A DNA stretch of 23,534 bases from Leucobacter sp. UBA1945 (GCA_002336855.1 DDEV01000047.1:1-23534); one strand, 5' to 3'. Shown: positions 7,926-14,972, numbered from the stretch's first letter. A program made the numbers and translations. Notes: a model not told the origin generated them from the sequence alone.

Positions 7926-7962
7926 AACGGCCAGAGACCCGAAGGTCCCTGGCCGTTTGTTC
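7926..7962. terminator. Bidirectional terminator hairpin
   Basis: A 14-bp stem (7926-7939 with 7944-7957) closes a 4-nt loop. Read on the plus strand it has one A-C mismatch, a CGAA loop and a T-rich tail (TTTGTTCT), so it ends the 7422-7907 gene. Read on the minus strand the mismatch becomes a G-U pair and the loop becomes UUCG, a very stable tetraloop. It could therefore also end the candidate minus-strand RNA, although the tail on that side is poor. Confidence 0.8.
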
Positions 7963-8047
7963 TCGCGCCAGTGAGGGCCGTTAGCGCGAGGTACTCACGA
8001 ACGAACCCTCTGTCGGTGGAGTTCGTTCACGCTTTGTGGGTGACCAC
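7926..8047 (-). ncRNA. Candidate structured small RNA under an ECF-type promoter
   Basis: Downstream of the minus-strand promoter at 8054-8082 there is no normal ORF, but three hairpins follow in series. Hairpin 1 pairs 8021-8028 with 7999-8006 (GAACGAAC/GTTCGTTC, 14-nt loop). Hairpin 2 pairs 7984-7990 with 7962-7968 (CTCGCGC/GCGCGAG, 15-nt loop). Hairpin 3 is the 14-bp UUCG-capped terminator at 7926-7957. The predicted transcript is about 120 nt. A GTG at 8045-8047, 6 nt after the -10, could encode only MVTHKA before a TGA. Hairpins and promoter are seen directly; transcription is inference. It could alternatively be the leader of an attenuated transcript. Confidence 0.45.
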
Positions 8048-8053
8048 ACTATT

Positions 8054-8082
8054 GATGTTTCCGCCTCGCGCCTCGGCGTTAC
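8054..8082 (-). promoter_or_regulatory. Second copy of the ECF sigma-type promoter
   Basis: On the minus strand, GTAACG (8077-8082) is followed after 17 nt by AACATC (8054-8059). The same two hexamers with the same 17-nt spacer lie immediately upstream of the sigma factor gene (10137-10165). The flanks are shared too: TTGTAACGCC at the -35 and GGAAACATCA at the -10. The bipartite AAC-containing -35 is typical of ECF sigma promoters. It faces away from the I36-like gene, toward the hairpin region. Confidence 0.65.
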
Positions 8083-8090
8083 AACCAATT

Positions 8091-8567
8091 TCAGCAACCG
8101 ATTCTGGTGATTGTCAGATTGGTGTTGACAAAGGAGTTGGCGCTCACAGAGAGAACCGGCGACCCCCCGTTGAAAGCCAGCACGTTGCCTGAGCTACGCG
8201 CGTTCGCGATTGATCTCACAGGCGAGCCCAGAGGTGCAACCAGGTTCGGGGCAGTGCACGATGAAAACGAAATCTTCGACCCCGTGAGATTCGTCGAGGA
8301 GAAGCCGCAGAAGTATCCCGTTGCGCAGGAACCAACGGACGTGCTCGCGTCCGTTCCGTAGGTGCTGCTTTGCTCTGAGCGCAATGTGAGAATGACGTCA
8401 CCATCGTTCCAGGTGACTTCACCGGGCCCGGTTTGCACCCCTCCCGGATATTCAGCAAGCACCTTGTTCACTTCTTGCTGCAAACTGGTTGGCTGCGCGT
8501 GGGCTGCGGCCCCTCCCCAAGCACACGTGAGCACGACGGCGAACATCAGGGTCAAGATTCTCTTCAT
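8091..8567 (-). CDS. Secreted peptidase-inhibitor family I36-like protein
   Basis: A 158-residue protein. ATG 8565-8567 is preceded by AAAGGAG, 6 nt upstream. Residues 1-24 form a Sec signal peptide (MKRILTLMFAVVLTCAWG...AHA|QP). The mature chain begins with a short helical segment (SLQQEVNKVLAEY). It then shows the small crystallin-like pattern of the I36 family: C81...GYFCGFSSTNLTGSKISFSSC, then SIANARSSGN and a C-terminal strand pair ending in Cys. Four mature cysteines (C81, C87, C104, C158) could make two disulfides. By family knowledge such proteins (the Streptomyces SMPI type) inhibit metalloproteases, but many homologues are untested. It is 26 bp downstream of the CU044_5270-type gene and is probably the third gene of the sigma operon, hence an exported output of that circuit. 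Confidence 0.8.
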   Translation of the reverse strand: MKRILTLMFAVVLTCAWGGAAAHAQPTSLQQEVNKVLAEYPGGVQTGPGEVTWNDGDVILTLRSEQSSTYGTDASTSVGSCATGYFCGFSSTNLTGSKISFSSCTAPNLVAPLGSPVRSIANARSSGNVLAFNGGSPVLSVSANSFVNTNLTITRIGC

Positions 8568-8593
8568 GTTTCGCTCCTTTGCGAATGCGGTTG

Positions 8594-9565
8594 TTAATAC
8601 CAGGCTTTGTAGTCGATGACGGCTGGCGACGGAACATCGGTGCGGCTCGAACCGGCATAGACCGACTCGTAGGCCAGCACCCCCAGCTCCGGACTGATGA
8701 TCAACATGCGACGGTAGTCGCCGTCGGGGGCGACGAAGCCCACCCCTGGTCGCCCGAGGCGATCAATCAGTTGCCCCTCGACGTGAATATCGGGAAGGGT
8801 CGCCAGGAAACGCACCAGCTCGGACTGTTCAGATCCGCTCAGCGGGTGCTCGCTCAGCAGGTTCGCTACCGCCCGAAAATAGCCGGCCGCATCGGCGTCT
8901 GCGGGCAATCTCTCGCCCTCTCGAAGCAAAGAGCCCCACTCAGTGTCGACCGATGGTTTTGAGAACACGCCCACCGCTTCACCTTTCTTATAGAGGTGCC
9001 ATAGGACCAGCTCGCCCGCGTCGCGCGCGTCAGGGTCGTCAACGGGGCTCCCGTCGGCCGCCAATGCCTGCAAAGCTCGGGTCTCAACCGCTGTGCTCCC
9101 GTCGGAGCGATAGTCGAGAAGCGTCTCGTGCGGCTGCATCGACACCGACGACCCCTGTGGCGACAGCGCCAGCCCCCAGAACTCAAATCGAATCGTGGTT
9201 GCCGGGCGAGGCTCCGCGGCAGCGGCAACGCTTTCCGAAAGTTCTAGGAGCAAGTTCTCGGCGTTCCCCTGAAGAGGTTGAATCTGAAGCACCCTCGGCG
9301 TCACCGCGACCGCATGGCTGGTCTGAACCGGCCACACAGAGACCGTCGCGCTTACGACCACGAGCACCAGAAGCAGTGCGGCGGCCAATGACCAGCGTTC
9401 AAGCACCGTTCTGGAGCGACGAGCGCGTCTCGGCCGAGTCACCTCAGCGCTCGCCATGATGCTGGCCAGCAACTCCCCTTGCTCACCTGTCAGTGGCGCA
9501 CCTCTGAGGGGTGTGTCGGGGCGCGCGCGAAACAGCCTGCCGTCAAGCGCGTCATCGTCAATCAT
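8594..9565 (-). CDS. CU044_5270-type membrane-anchored protein, candidate anti-sigma factor
   Basis: A 323-residue protein from ATG 9563-9565. The AGGAGGT Shine-Dalgarno 7 nt upstream fixes this start rather than an in-frame ATG 10 codons earlier. Residues 1-57 are cytoplasmic (IDDDALDGRLFRARPDTPLR, then a basic RPRRARRSR patch). One TM helix spans about 58-78 (LAAALLLVLVVVSATVSVW). About 245 residues lie outside, including 'FEFWGLALSPQG' and a helical 'AAGYFRAVANLLSEHPLSG' region. The overall pattern matches CU044_5270 family proteins, which typically sit next to ECF sigma factor genes. The sigma gene overlaps this one by 8 bp (sigma stop at 9558). A membrane anti-sigma role is inference from architecture and linkage; I see no zinc-binding HxxxCxxC motif. 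Confidence 0.8.
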   Translation of the reverse strand: MIDDDALDGRLFRARPDTPLRGAPLTGEQGELLASIMASAEVTRPRRARRSRTVLERWSLAAALLLVLVVVSATVSVWPVQTSHAVAVTPRVLQIQPLQGNAENLLLELSESVAAAAEPRPATTIRFEFWGLALSPQGSSVSMQPHETLLDYRSDGSTAVETRALQALAADGSPVDDPDARDAGELVLWHLYKKGEAVGVFSKPSVDTEWGSLLREGERLPADADAAGYFRAVANLLSEHPLSGSEQSELVRFLATLPDIHVEGQLIDRLGRPGVGFVAPDGDYRRMLIISPELGVLAYESVYAGSSRTDVPSPAVIDYKAWY

Positions 9566-10130
9566 GATGCGCACCTCCTGAACCCTGATGCGCAAGATGA
9601 TGCAGCACGACTTTTAGACGCCCCCGCGCTCGATGAAGTTGCACTCGCACCGAAGCGGTCGAGCAGTCCAGCACCTCGGCCATCTCCTCACGGGTGAGCT
9701 CTTCCCAGTACGCCATCCAGATCAGCTCTCGGTCACTGGGCGACAACGCGGCAACAGCCTCGCGAACCTCAAGTTGATCTGAAAGGTGCGAAGCAGCCTT
9801 CGGCAGGTCGGGAACCGCAAGCAACTCGCTCGCTGCACGCTCACTGCGTTTGTCGGCCCGCGTCCTGCGACGATACTCATTTCCCACAACATTTCTGAGG
9901 ATCGAGTAGAGCCAGGCCAAACGCTTCGTATCTCTGAGTGTTTGGCGTCGATCCCACGCAATACGAAAGACTTCGGCTGCGACCTCTTCGGCATCGGCCC
10001 TGTTGTTCAAACGGTTGTACGCGGCTGAAACCATCACTGGATGGTAGGCGCGAAAGAGCGCACCGAACCAGGCGGTATCGTCGCCCGCTCTCGTATCGGG
10101 AAGATCGGCTCTTCCTTTTTGCCCTGTCAC
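9558..10130 (-). CDS. ECF RNA polymerase sigma factor
   Basis: A 190-residue sigma-70 family protein of typical ECF length. Region 2 is visible as 'WFGALFRAYHPVMVSAAYNRLNNRADAEEVAAEVFRIAW', with the 'AEEVAAEVF' helix and then 'KRLAWLYSILRNVVGNEYRR'. Region 4 is 'EVREAVAALSPSDRELIWMAYWEELTREEMAEVLDCSTASVRVQLHRARGRLK', a clear helix-turn-helix. I chose the GTG at 10128-10130 because the open frame upstream of it is not sigma-like and covers a promoter: AACATC ends exactly 6 nt before this GTG, with no Shine-Dalgarno, so the mRNA is probably leaderless. The promoter is of ECF type and recurs at 8054-8082, suggesting autoregulation. It overlaps the CU044_5270-type gene by 8 bp. Confidence 0.9.
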   Translation of the reverse strand: MTGQKGRADLPDTRAGDDTAWFGALFRAYHPVMVSAAYNRLNNRADAEEVAAEVFRIAWDRRQTLRDTKRLAWLYSILRNVVGNEYRRRTRADKRSERAASELLAVPDLPKAASHLSDQLEVREAVAALSPSDRELIWMAYWEELTREEMAEVLDCSTASVRVQLHRARGRLKVVLHHLAHQGSGGAHHD

Positions 10131-10136
10131 ACCAGT

Positions 10137-10165
10137 GATGTTTCCACCACGCGGCCTGGCGTTAC
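10137..10165 (-). promoter_or_regulatory. ECF-type promoter of the sigma operon, leaderless
   Basis: GTAACG (10160-10165), a 17-nt spacer and AACATC (10137-10142) on the minus strand. The GTG start of the sigma gene follows 6 nt after AACATC. The motif is repeated with identical spacing at 8054-8082. The recurrence supports a promoter recognised by this operon's own sigma factor. Confidence 0.65.
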
Positions 10166-10387
10166 AACTGCGGCGCAGCGATCGCAGGGCGTGACCGCAG
10201 CAAGAGTTCGATAACTGAGCTGAGCGGCGCCTGCGCGTCACGCAAAGAACCATGTGAGCTGTTGGCAGCCCTCGAGCCAAGAACTACGGCATCAATTCCT
10301 CACCTCGGGTGCTTTCTTGAGATTTTCATGGTCTAGCTTGGAAGGAAGCAGCGGGGGGCTCGAGAAGAACGAAACAAAAGGGGCAAG

Positions 10388-11626
10388 ATGTCGAAAGATG
10401 AGGGTTTTCTCGAGGTGATCGAGGCTGAAGTCGCGCAGGATCCGCAGAACTCCGCGCTTCGAGAGGATTTCATCACGCTGCTGTTGCAATACGAGCCCGA
10501 GCGGGTGGCGTCAGAGATCGACGCCTTCGAGGCGCACGGCGGCGATCCTGCTCGCGCCCGCGTGCTCAGAGCACGCCTCATGGCTACACGCCTGCGCAGC
10601 GGTCACGGTCCGACAACGCCGACCGAGGCTGCAGCGGCGCAGGTACCTCCCATTTCCGGTACGTCGGCGAGTTCTGTGCCGACGCCGGTGTCGGCTCCCG
10701 CGGACGGCGACGTCTCGGAAGACGCGTTGGATCAACCCGGCCTGTGGGACGCAGAACGGCCGTCAGTGACGCTCGCCGACGTCGCTGGCCTTGCCGAGGT
10801 CAAGCAGCACATCGACTCGACCTTTCTCGCGCCGCTTCGCAACCCAGAACTCGCCGCTGCTTTCGGGCAGAAACCCGGCGGGTCGCTGCTCATGTACGGG
10901 CCTCCCGGCTGCGGAAAAACGTACATCGCAAAAGCGATTGCGGGTGACCTCGGAGCAGCGTTCATTCACGTCACGCTCGCCGACCTGCTGAGCAAGTACA
11001 TCGGTGACAGCGAGAAGGCGATTCGAAGCATCTTCCAAGACGCTCGAGCTGCCGCGCCCTGCGTGATCTTCTTCGACGAATTCGATGCGCTGGGTGGCCG
11101 CAGAACTTCGGGCGGCGGCGGTTCGCAAGCCATGCGCATGGTCGTGACGCAGCTGCTCGAAGAGCTCGACGGCGTGACGAGCGAAAACGACGGGGTCTAC
11201 TTTCTCGCCGCGACCAACCGGCCGTGGGACATCGATCCCGCTCTGCGCCGCCCCGGCCGTATCGACAAGACCGTGCTCGTGTTGCCACCAGACGCGGTGG
11301 CTCGCGAGGCGATTCTGCAAGGTGACCTCGAGGGCAAACCCGTCGACGGCACAGATCTCGGGGCGGTAGCCGCCGCGACTGAAGGCTTCTCTGGCGCCGA
11401 CATTGCGCAGGTCGCGAAGATCGCGCTGCAGCAGTCGATGCAGGCCTCGATGAGCGCTGGTGCGATCGTTCCGGTGACCACGGAGGCGCTGCTCGCGGCC
11501 GCTGCCGGCATCACCCCATCGACCACTACCTGGTTCGATCAGGTGGCCCCGGTTATCGATTACGGCGTAGACGACGGCACCTTCGAGCAGCTGCGCGCCT
11601 ACCGCGTGCGCCGGGGCATGCGATGA
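10388..11626 (+). CDS. AAA+ ATPase, meiotic/Vps4-like clade, with helical N-terminal domain
   Basis: A 412-residue protein. ATG 10388 is preceded by AAAAGGGG. Residues 1-70 are helical and repeat-like (FLEVIEAEVAQDPQNSALRE...), similar in style to the TPR N-termini of the next two proteins. A Pro/Ala/Thr-rich linker of about 50 residues follows. The AAA+ module has Walker A GPPGCGKT (171-178), a pore loop around SKYIGDSEK (202-210, aromatic Y204), Walker B VIFFDE (226-231), sensor 1 ATN (N277), arginine fingers in LRRPGRID (R287, R288, R291) and the GFSGADI sensor-2 segment (333-339). By family knowledge it should form an ATP-driven hexamer that threads or remodels protein. It is a single AAA module with no protease or membrane segment. 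Its stop overlaps the next start (ATGA), so it is probably co-produced with the two TPR-SUKH proteins. Confidence 0.93.
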   Translation: MSKDEGFLEVIEAEVAQDPQNSALREDFITLLLQYEPERVASEIDAFEAHGGDPARARVLRARLMATRLRSGHGPTTPTEAAAAQVPPISGTSASSVPTPVSAPADGDVSEDALDQPGLWDAERPSVTLADVAGLAEVKQHIDSTFLAPLRNPELAAAFGQKPGGSLLMYGPPGCGKTYIAKAIAGDLGAAFIHVTLADLLSKYIGDSEKAIRSIFQDARAAAPCVIFFDEFDALGGRRTSGGGGSQAMRMVVTQLLEELDGVTSENDGVYFLAATNRPWDIDPALRRPGRIDKTVLVLPPDAVAREAILQGDLEGKPVDGTDLGAVAAATEGFSGADIAQVAKIALQQSMQASMSAGAIVPVTTEALLAAAAGITPSTTTWFDQVAPVIDYGVDDGTFEQLRAYRVRRGMR

Positions 11627-12900
11627 ACCGGGTCTCGCACGACGAAGACCCCGAGCGCGACGCAATCATTCGCGATCGCGACCTCGCCCTAGAGCTCATA
11701 CAGGCGCAGCCGACCCACAAGAAGGTCGGCAACCTGGCCCGCAGCGTCTTGGCTCGCGACCCCAGCCTCACAGAGATGCAGCTCATACTCGCGCTGCACC
11801 TGCAGGTGCGCGGAGAACTCGACGAGGCGCGCACGCATCTTCGCACGCTCGTTGCAATGCAGAACGATGACCAGCTGACAGCGCTGCGCATTCTGCGCGA
11901 TCTCGAGTACGACGCGCGAGACTATATCGAGTCGCTTCGCATAGCCGACCAGGTCTTACAGGCGACGCCTGAGCCCAACTGGCTCGACATTCATATGCTC
12001 GGTGCAGCGACCATCTTCGCCGGAAGCAGAGAAGCTGGCTGGAATCTCATCGACGTGTCCGTTGAGCACGCCGGCCGCACTGATCCAGAGAGTTACACGA
12101 ATGCGCTGCAGAAGCGAGCCGTGCGCTTTCTCTCAACGGCCGCGCCCCCGTCGCGGTTTCTCACCGCCGCCGAGGAGGCGATCGCCGCCGATCCTTCTGA
12201 GCAGACGTTGTCGATAGCTCTCGCCTATGCGTACTTGTTTCACTACCGCCCGGAAGAAGCGCGTGACCTGCTGCTTCGGGTGCTTCGAGAGGACCCGACG
12301 AACACTGTCGCACAGGGTGGGCTGATCGCGGTGCGCGGCACTCTCGATCCGATCGAGCGCGGCGACACGACAATAGAGGCCCTGCGTGCAAGCGGCGCTG
12401 GCGAAGTTCTTTGGCGCAGCTTGCACGAGAGCCTCTTCGACATTGGTGCGAGCCAGGCACTCAGTGCCCTGGATCGCGTGCTGCCCCGAGCTCTCGTTCG
12501 TGTGTTGCGTGGCCCGCTGAAGCGAAAATACCGCGAGACCACCGAGGGCAGCCGGGAGCTACTCTCCTGGCATGATGGGCAAGACCAGGGGACAGGAGAC
12601 GCTTGGGGTCTCGAAACTCCGTTCCGACTGCTTTCGCACGCTGAGATCGAAGCCTTGGAAGCTGAGATTGCGGCGCATCCTGACAAGTGGCCGGGGTGGG
12701 ATCCTGAGGCCTACGCAATGCTCATCGCGACGGACGAGGCGGGCGGCTACTTCATCGAAGGTTTTGGGGGCCGGCTCTATCACCGGGTGTCAGGGGCGGC
12801 AGACATCGAGATCGCTCCGAGCCTCGCCGATTGGGTGTGGGATCGCGTCGTCGCCTTCGGCGGCGACGAGCGGCGACCAGGAAGGGTCGATGCGCTATGA
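11623..12900 (+). CDS. TPR-like protein with C-terminal SMI1/KNR4 (SUKH)-like domain, copy 1
   Basis: A 425-residue protein. ATG 11623 overlaps the stop of the AAA+ gene by 4 nt. Residues about 15-235 are helical repeats of TPR type (LARSVLARDPSLTEMQLILA, LQVRGELDEARTHLRTLVAM, YRPEEARDLLLRVLREDP). The C-terminal part from about 308 to 413 looks like a SUKH domain: WHDGQ (316-320), then 'FRLLSHAEIEALEAEI', 'WPGWDPEAYAMLIATD' and a closing 'APSLADWVWDRVVAF'. SUKH domains are best known as immunity proteins in polymorphic toxin systems and as adaptor domains, but this fusion with TPRs next to an AAA+ gene is not a system I recognise. It has no signal peptide, so it is cytoplasmic. It is a paralogue of the next gene over the full length. 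The SUKH call rests on motif resemblance only. Confidence 0.85.
   Translation: MNRVSHDEDPERDAIIRDRDLALELIQAQPTHKKVGNLARSVLARDPSLTEMQLILALHLQVRGELDEARTHLRTLVAMQNDDQLTALRILRDLEYDARDYIESLRIADQVLQATPEPNWLDIHMLGAATIFAGSREAGWNLIDVSVEHAGRTDPESYTNALQKRAVRFLSTAAPPSRFLTAAEEAIAADPSEQTLSIALAYAYLFHYRPEEARDLLLRVLREDPTNTVAQGGLIAVRGTLDPIERGDTTIEALRASGAGEVLWRSLHESLFDIGASQALSALDRVLPRALVRVLRGPLKRKYRETTEGSRELLSWHDGQDQGTGDAWGLETPFRLLSHAEIEALEAEIAAHPDKWPGWDPEAYAMLIATDEAGGYFIEGFGGRLYHRVSGAADIEIAPSLADWVWDRVVAFGGDERRPGRVDAL
12832..12860 (+). repeat. 29-nt direct repeat, copy A (3' end of TPR-SUKH copy 1)
   Basis: Identical to 14121-14149. It encodes the conserved WVWDRVVAF segment at the C-terminus of both paralogues. 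The rest of the two genes is clearly diverged, so this stretch is unusually well preserved at the nucleotide level, third positions included. Confidence 0.85.
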
Positions 12901-14177
12901 ATGGCAACGGTACGGTGCCCCTGCCGCGCGACGACGCTGAACGCAGCTCAATCGAACACGATCGAGACCTCGCTTGGGAGTTGTATGACGCCCAGCCGAC
13001 GCATCCCCGGATCGCCGAACTCGCGCAGAGTGTGCTCTCACGCGAACCCGCCTTCACCGGGATGATCAATCTGCTCGCACTGCACCGCGAGGCACGCGGC
13101 GAGATCGATGAGGCGAGGCGCCTGCTGCAGGGCCTCATGGGTCGCCGAGACCGCCAGTTTCTCAATGCGGTGAAGAGCCTTCGCGACCTCGAACAGGCCG
13201 AGGGCAACTTCGCCGAAGCACTTCGCCTCACAGAGATCGTGCTTCGCGAGGATCCCGAGGCTAGCTGGCTCGAGCAGATGGAACTCGGTACAGCGCTGGC
13301 ATATACCGGCCAGCGCGAACGGTCGATCCGGCTGTTTGACGACGCGGTGGGCACCGCAGCACAGCTCGGTTCTGAAGAGCACGCTTTGGCGCTGGGCCAG
13401 CGCGCCACTCGGCTTTGGGCGACGATGGCTCCTCCCGAATTCATTGTTCCCGCGGTTGAGCAGGCGATTGAGGCCGACCCGACAGACCAGATGCTCGGCC
13501 TCGTGCTCGGTTTCGCACGGCTCTACGACTATCGGCCCGAAGAGGCGCTCGCCCAGTTTCATGCGTTGCTGCGAGAAGACCCGACGCTGCACATGGCGCA
13601 CGTTGGTATTGCGCTCACGAGAGGGTTTCTCACACCGATCGAGCGGGGCGACGCCACGCTCGAGAAGATGCGTGAGCTCGGCTCGGGTGAGTTTGCGTGG
13701 AAGGTGCTCCGAGACAAGTACCTCGGCACGGGTCTGAAAGATGCGCTTGCCGCACTCGATCGTGTCATGCCGGATGCTCTTGCAGCCGCGCTTCACGCTC
13801 CCCTTCAGCTTGACGACGCGAGTCAGGCCAGTGGGCTCGATGATGTGCTCGAGTGGCACGACGGGCAGATGCCAGGCACCGGCGTGCTCTGGGGCGCAGA
13901 GGGCAACTTTCGATTGCTCAGCCACGCAGAAGTCGCCGAGACTGACGCAGCTATCGAGGCAGCCGAGGGAGCGTTCGCGCCGTGGGCGTCGAAGCCAGAC
14001 TATTTCTGGCTTATCTCTACCGATGATGAGGGCCGCTATCTTCTCGAGGCAATGGGTGGAAGGCTTCTCTGCTGGTCGAGCGAAGGCCCCGACGTCGAGA
14101 TCGCACCAAGCTTTGCCGACTGGGTGTGGGATCGCGTCGTCGCCTTCGGGGGCAGGGATGCGCGAGTGGGCGCATAG
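12897..14177 (+). CDS. TPR-like protein with C-terminal SMI1/KNR4 (SUKH)-like domain, copy 2
   Basis: A 426-residue paralogue of the preceding gene. ATG 12897 overlaps the previous stop by 4 nt (ATGA), so I take this start rather than in-frame codons further upstream. Order of features is the same: a charged N-terminus with 'EHDRDLAWELYDAQPTH' (compare 'IRDRDLALELIQAQPTH' in copy 1), TPR-like helices at about 35-240 (EIDEARRLLQGLM, FAEALRLTEIVLREDP, YRPEEALAQFHALLREDP), then a SUKH-like domain from about 312 with WHDGQ (320-324), FRLLSHAEV and APSFADWVWDRVVAFGG. The two copies have clearly diverged outside the last repeat. They may form a heteromer or recognise different partners. The gene ends 76 bp before the stop of a convergent YezG-like ORF. 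Confidence 0.87.
   Translation: MNGNGTVPLPRDDAERSSIEHDRDLAWELYDAQPTHPRIAELAQSVLSREPAFTGMINLLALHREARGEIDEARRLLQGLMGRRDRQFLNAVKSLRDLEQAEGNFAEALRLTEIVLREDPEASWLEQMELGTALAYTGQRERSIRLFDDAVGTAAQLGSEEHALALGQRATRLWATMAPPEFIVPAVEQAIEADPTDQMLGLVLGFARLYDYRPEEALAQFHALLREDPTLHMAHVGIALTRGFLTPIERGDATLEKMRELGSGEFAWKVLRDKYLGTGLKDALAALDRVMPDALAAALHAPLQLDDASQASGLDDVLEWHDGQMPGTGVLWGAEGNFRLLSHAEVAETDAAIEAAEGAFAPWASKPDYFWLISTDDEGRYLLEAMGGRLLCWSSEGPDVEIAPSFADWVWDRVVAFGGRDARVGA
14121..14149 (+). repeat. 29-nt direct repeat, copy B (3' end of TPR-SUKH copy 2)
   Basis: Identical to 12832-12860. It marks the duplication that produced the two TPR-SUKH genes, and possibly a later local gene-conversion event. Confidence 0.85.
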
Positions 14178-14253
14178 TCAGCAGCGCGCGAGCTGCCAGG
14201 GCTCGGCGCGCTCGAAGCAAGACTCGGCATCGATTTTCCCGATCCACCGCCGA

Positions 14254-14634
14254 TTAGCTAAAGTTTGGGCGCAGCTCGTCTCTGATCGATGAGAAAGTGG
14301 CCGGGGTGACTCGCCAGCGGTCTTCATCGGTGTCTTCGAAGGTCACCTCGAATCGACCGGTCCCGCGGTCGAACTGCACGAGCAGGCTGACCGGCAGACT
14401 CTCTCCCTGCGCGTAATGCTGATCGGTGTAGGCCTTAACTGCTGGTCGGATGTCGTAGGGCGATACCGTGACCGCGTGATCCTTGCCGGTCTCGTCGTAC
14501 GCGAACCCGAAAGTGCGATACACCTTAGTTGTGTCGAAACCGAGCACCATTGCCAGTGACACCCACTGCTCAGGCGCGTCTTCCAGGTTCTCGACTAGGG
14601 CGCGGATCAGGTTGCCTGTTACGTCTTAAGACAT
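14254..14634 (-). pseudogene. YezG-like immunity protein ORF with in-frame stop after codon 2
   Basis: The longest start-to-stop ORF here is 102 residues from GTG 14560-14562 (ending 14254). Coding similarity continues upstream in the same frame: '...DVTGNLIRALVENLEDAPEQW' joins directly to VSLAMVLGFD. The natural ATG would be at 14632-14634, but it reads ATG-TCT-TAA, a stop (14626-14628) at codon 3. The C-terminal 'LVQFDRGTGRFEVTFEDTDEDRWRVTPATFSSIRDELRPNF' pattern, with W-x-V-T-P and E-L-R-P, resembles the YezG/DUF600-type immunity family. Either the gene is broken, or a shortened form starts at GTG 14562. I see no Shine-Dalgarno for the GTG. The ORF is convergent with the AAA+/TPR-SUKH cassette. 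No toxin partner is visible. Confidence 0.55.
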
Positions 14635-14972
14635 GAATCATCTCTAGTTTTCTCAATGCTAACGAGCGCTTGAGTCACTTGGCGCACTCGTCAGCCAGAA
14701 ACGTACGAGGGAAATCCCGAACGTGAAAGGCGAAGCATCCGCTACATGCCTACGGAATTCAATGGTTGGGGTGAAACGACGAACGGCCGGAGATTCGATG
14801 ATCTCCGGCCATTCAGATGTATTTCATAAGAAGTAAGGATTGATTTCCTGAACTTCCCCTCGTGGGTGATTAAGCAAATCCGGGAGGCCTTGATCTGTAA
14901 GAGATTGCGGCTCATTCGAATTTCGAATTTCGACTTTCCAGGTTAAGAGTGAGACCTTTCCAGCAGGGTCGC
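14635..14972. other. Intergenic region without a gene
   Basis: This 338-bp stretch is visibly more AT-rich than its surroundings and holds no credible ORF. It contains one hairpin (14785-14810) and a triple 7-nt iteration, TTCGAAT-TTCGAAT-TTCGAC, at 14915-14934. I see no tRNA, no insertion-sequence ends and no clear promoter. It separates the YezG-like ORF from the 3' end of kdpE. Confidence 0.5.
14785..14810. terminator. Hairpin, probable bidirectional terminator
   Basis: GGCCGGAGAT (14785-14794) pairs perfectly with ATCTCCGGCC (14801-14810) around a 6-nt loop. Flanking AAC/ATT nearly extends it. The U-tract is weak on both sides, but it is well placed to end kdpE transcription coming from the right. 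Its outer bases (AACGGCC...GGCC) match the terminator at 7926-7957. Confidence 0.5.

Noticed and set aside
9558..10280. Longer sigma factor starting about 50 codons upstream
   Set aside because: The added N-terminus is Arg/Cys-rich and unlike any sigma factor, and it would translate the ECF-type promoter. GTG 10130 sits 6 nt after the -10.
10166..10387. Promoter of the AAA+ cassette in the divergent gap
   Set aside because: TTGAGA at 10317-10322 resembles a -35, but the nearest TAGCTT box is only 11 nt away. No pair has acceptable spacing.
14915..14934. Three TTCGAA-type 7-nt units as a CRISPR or iteron array
   Set aside because: Only three very short units without spacers; no cas or replication gene is nearby. 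Listed as a minor repeat within the intergenic region.
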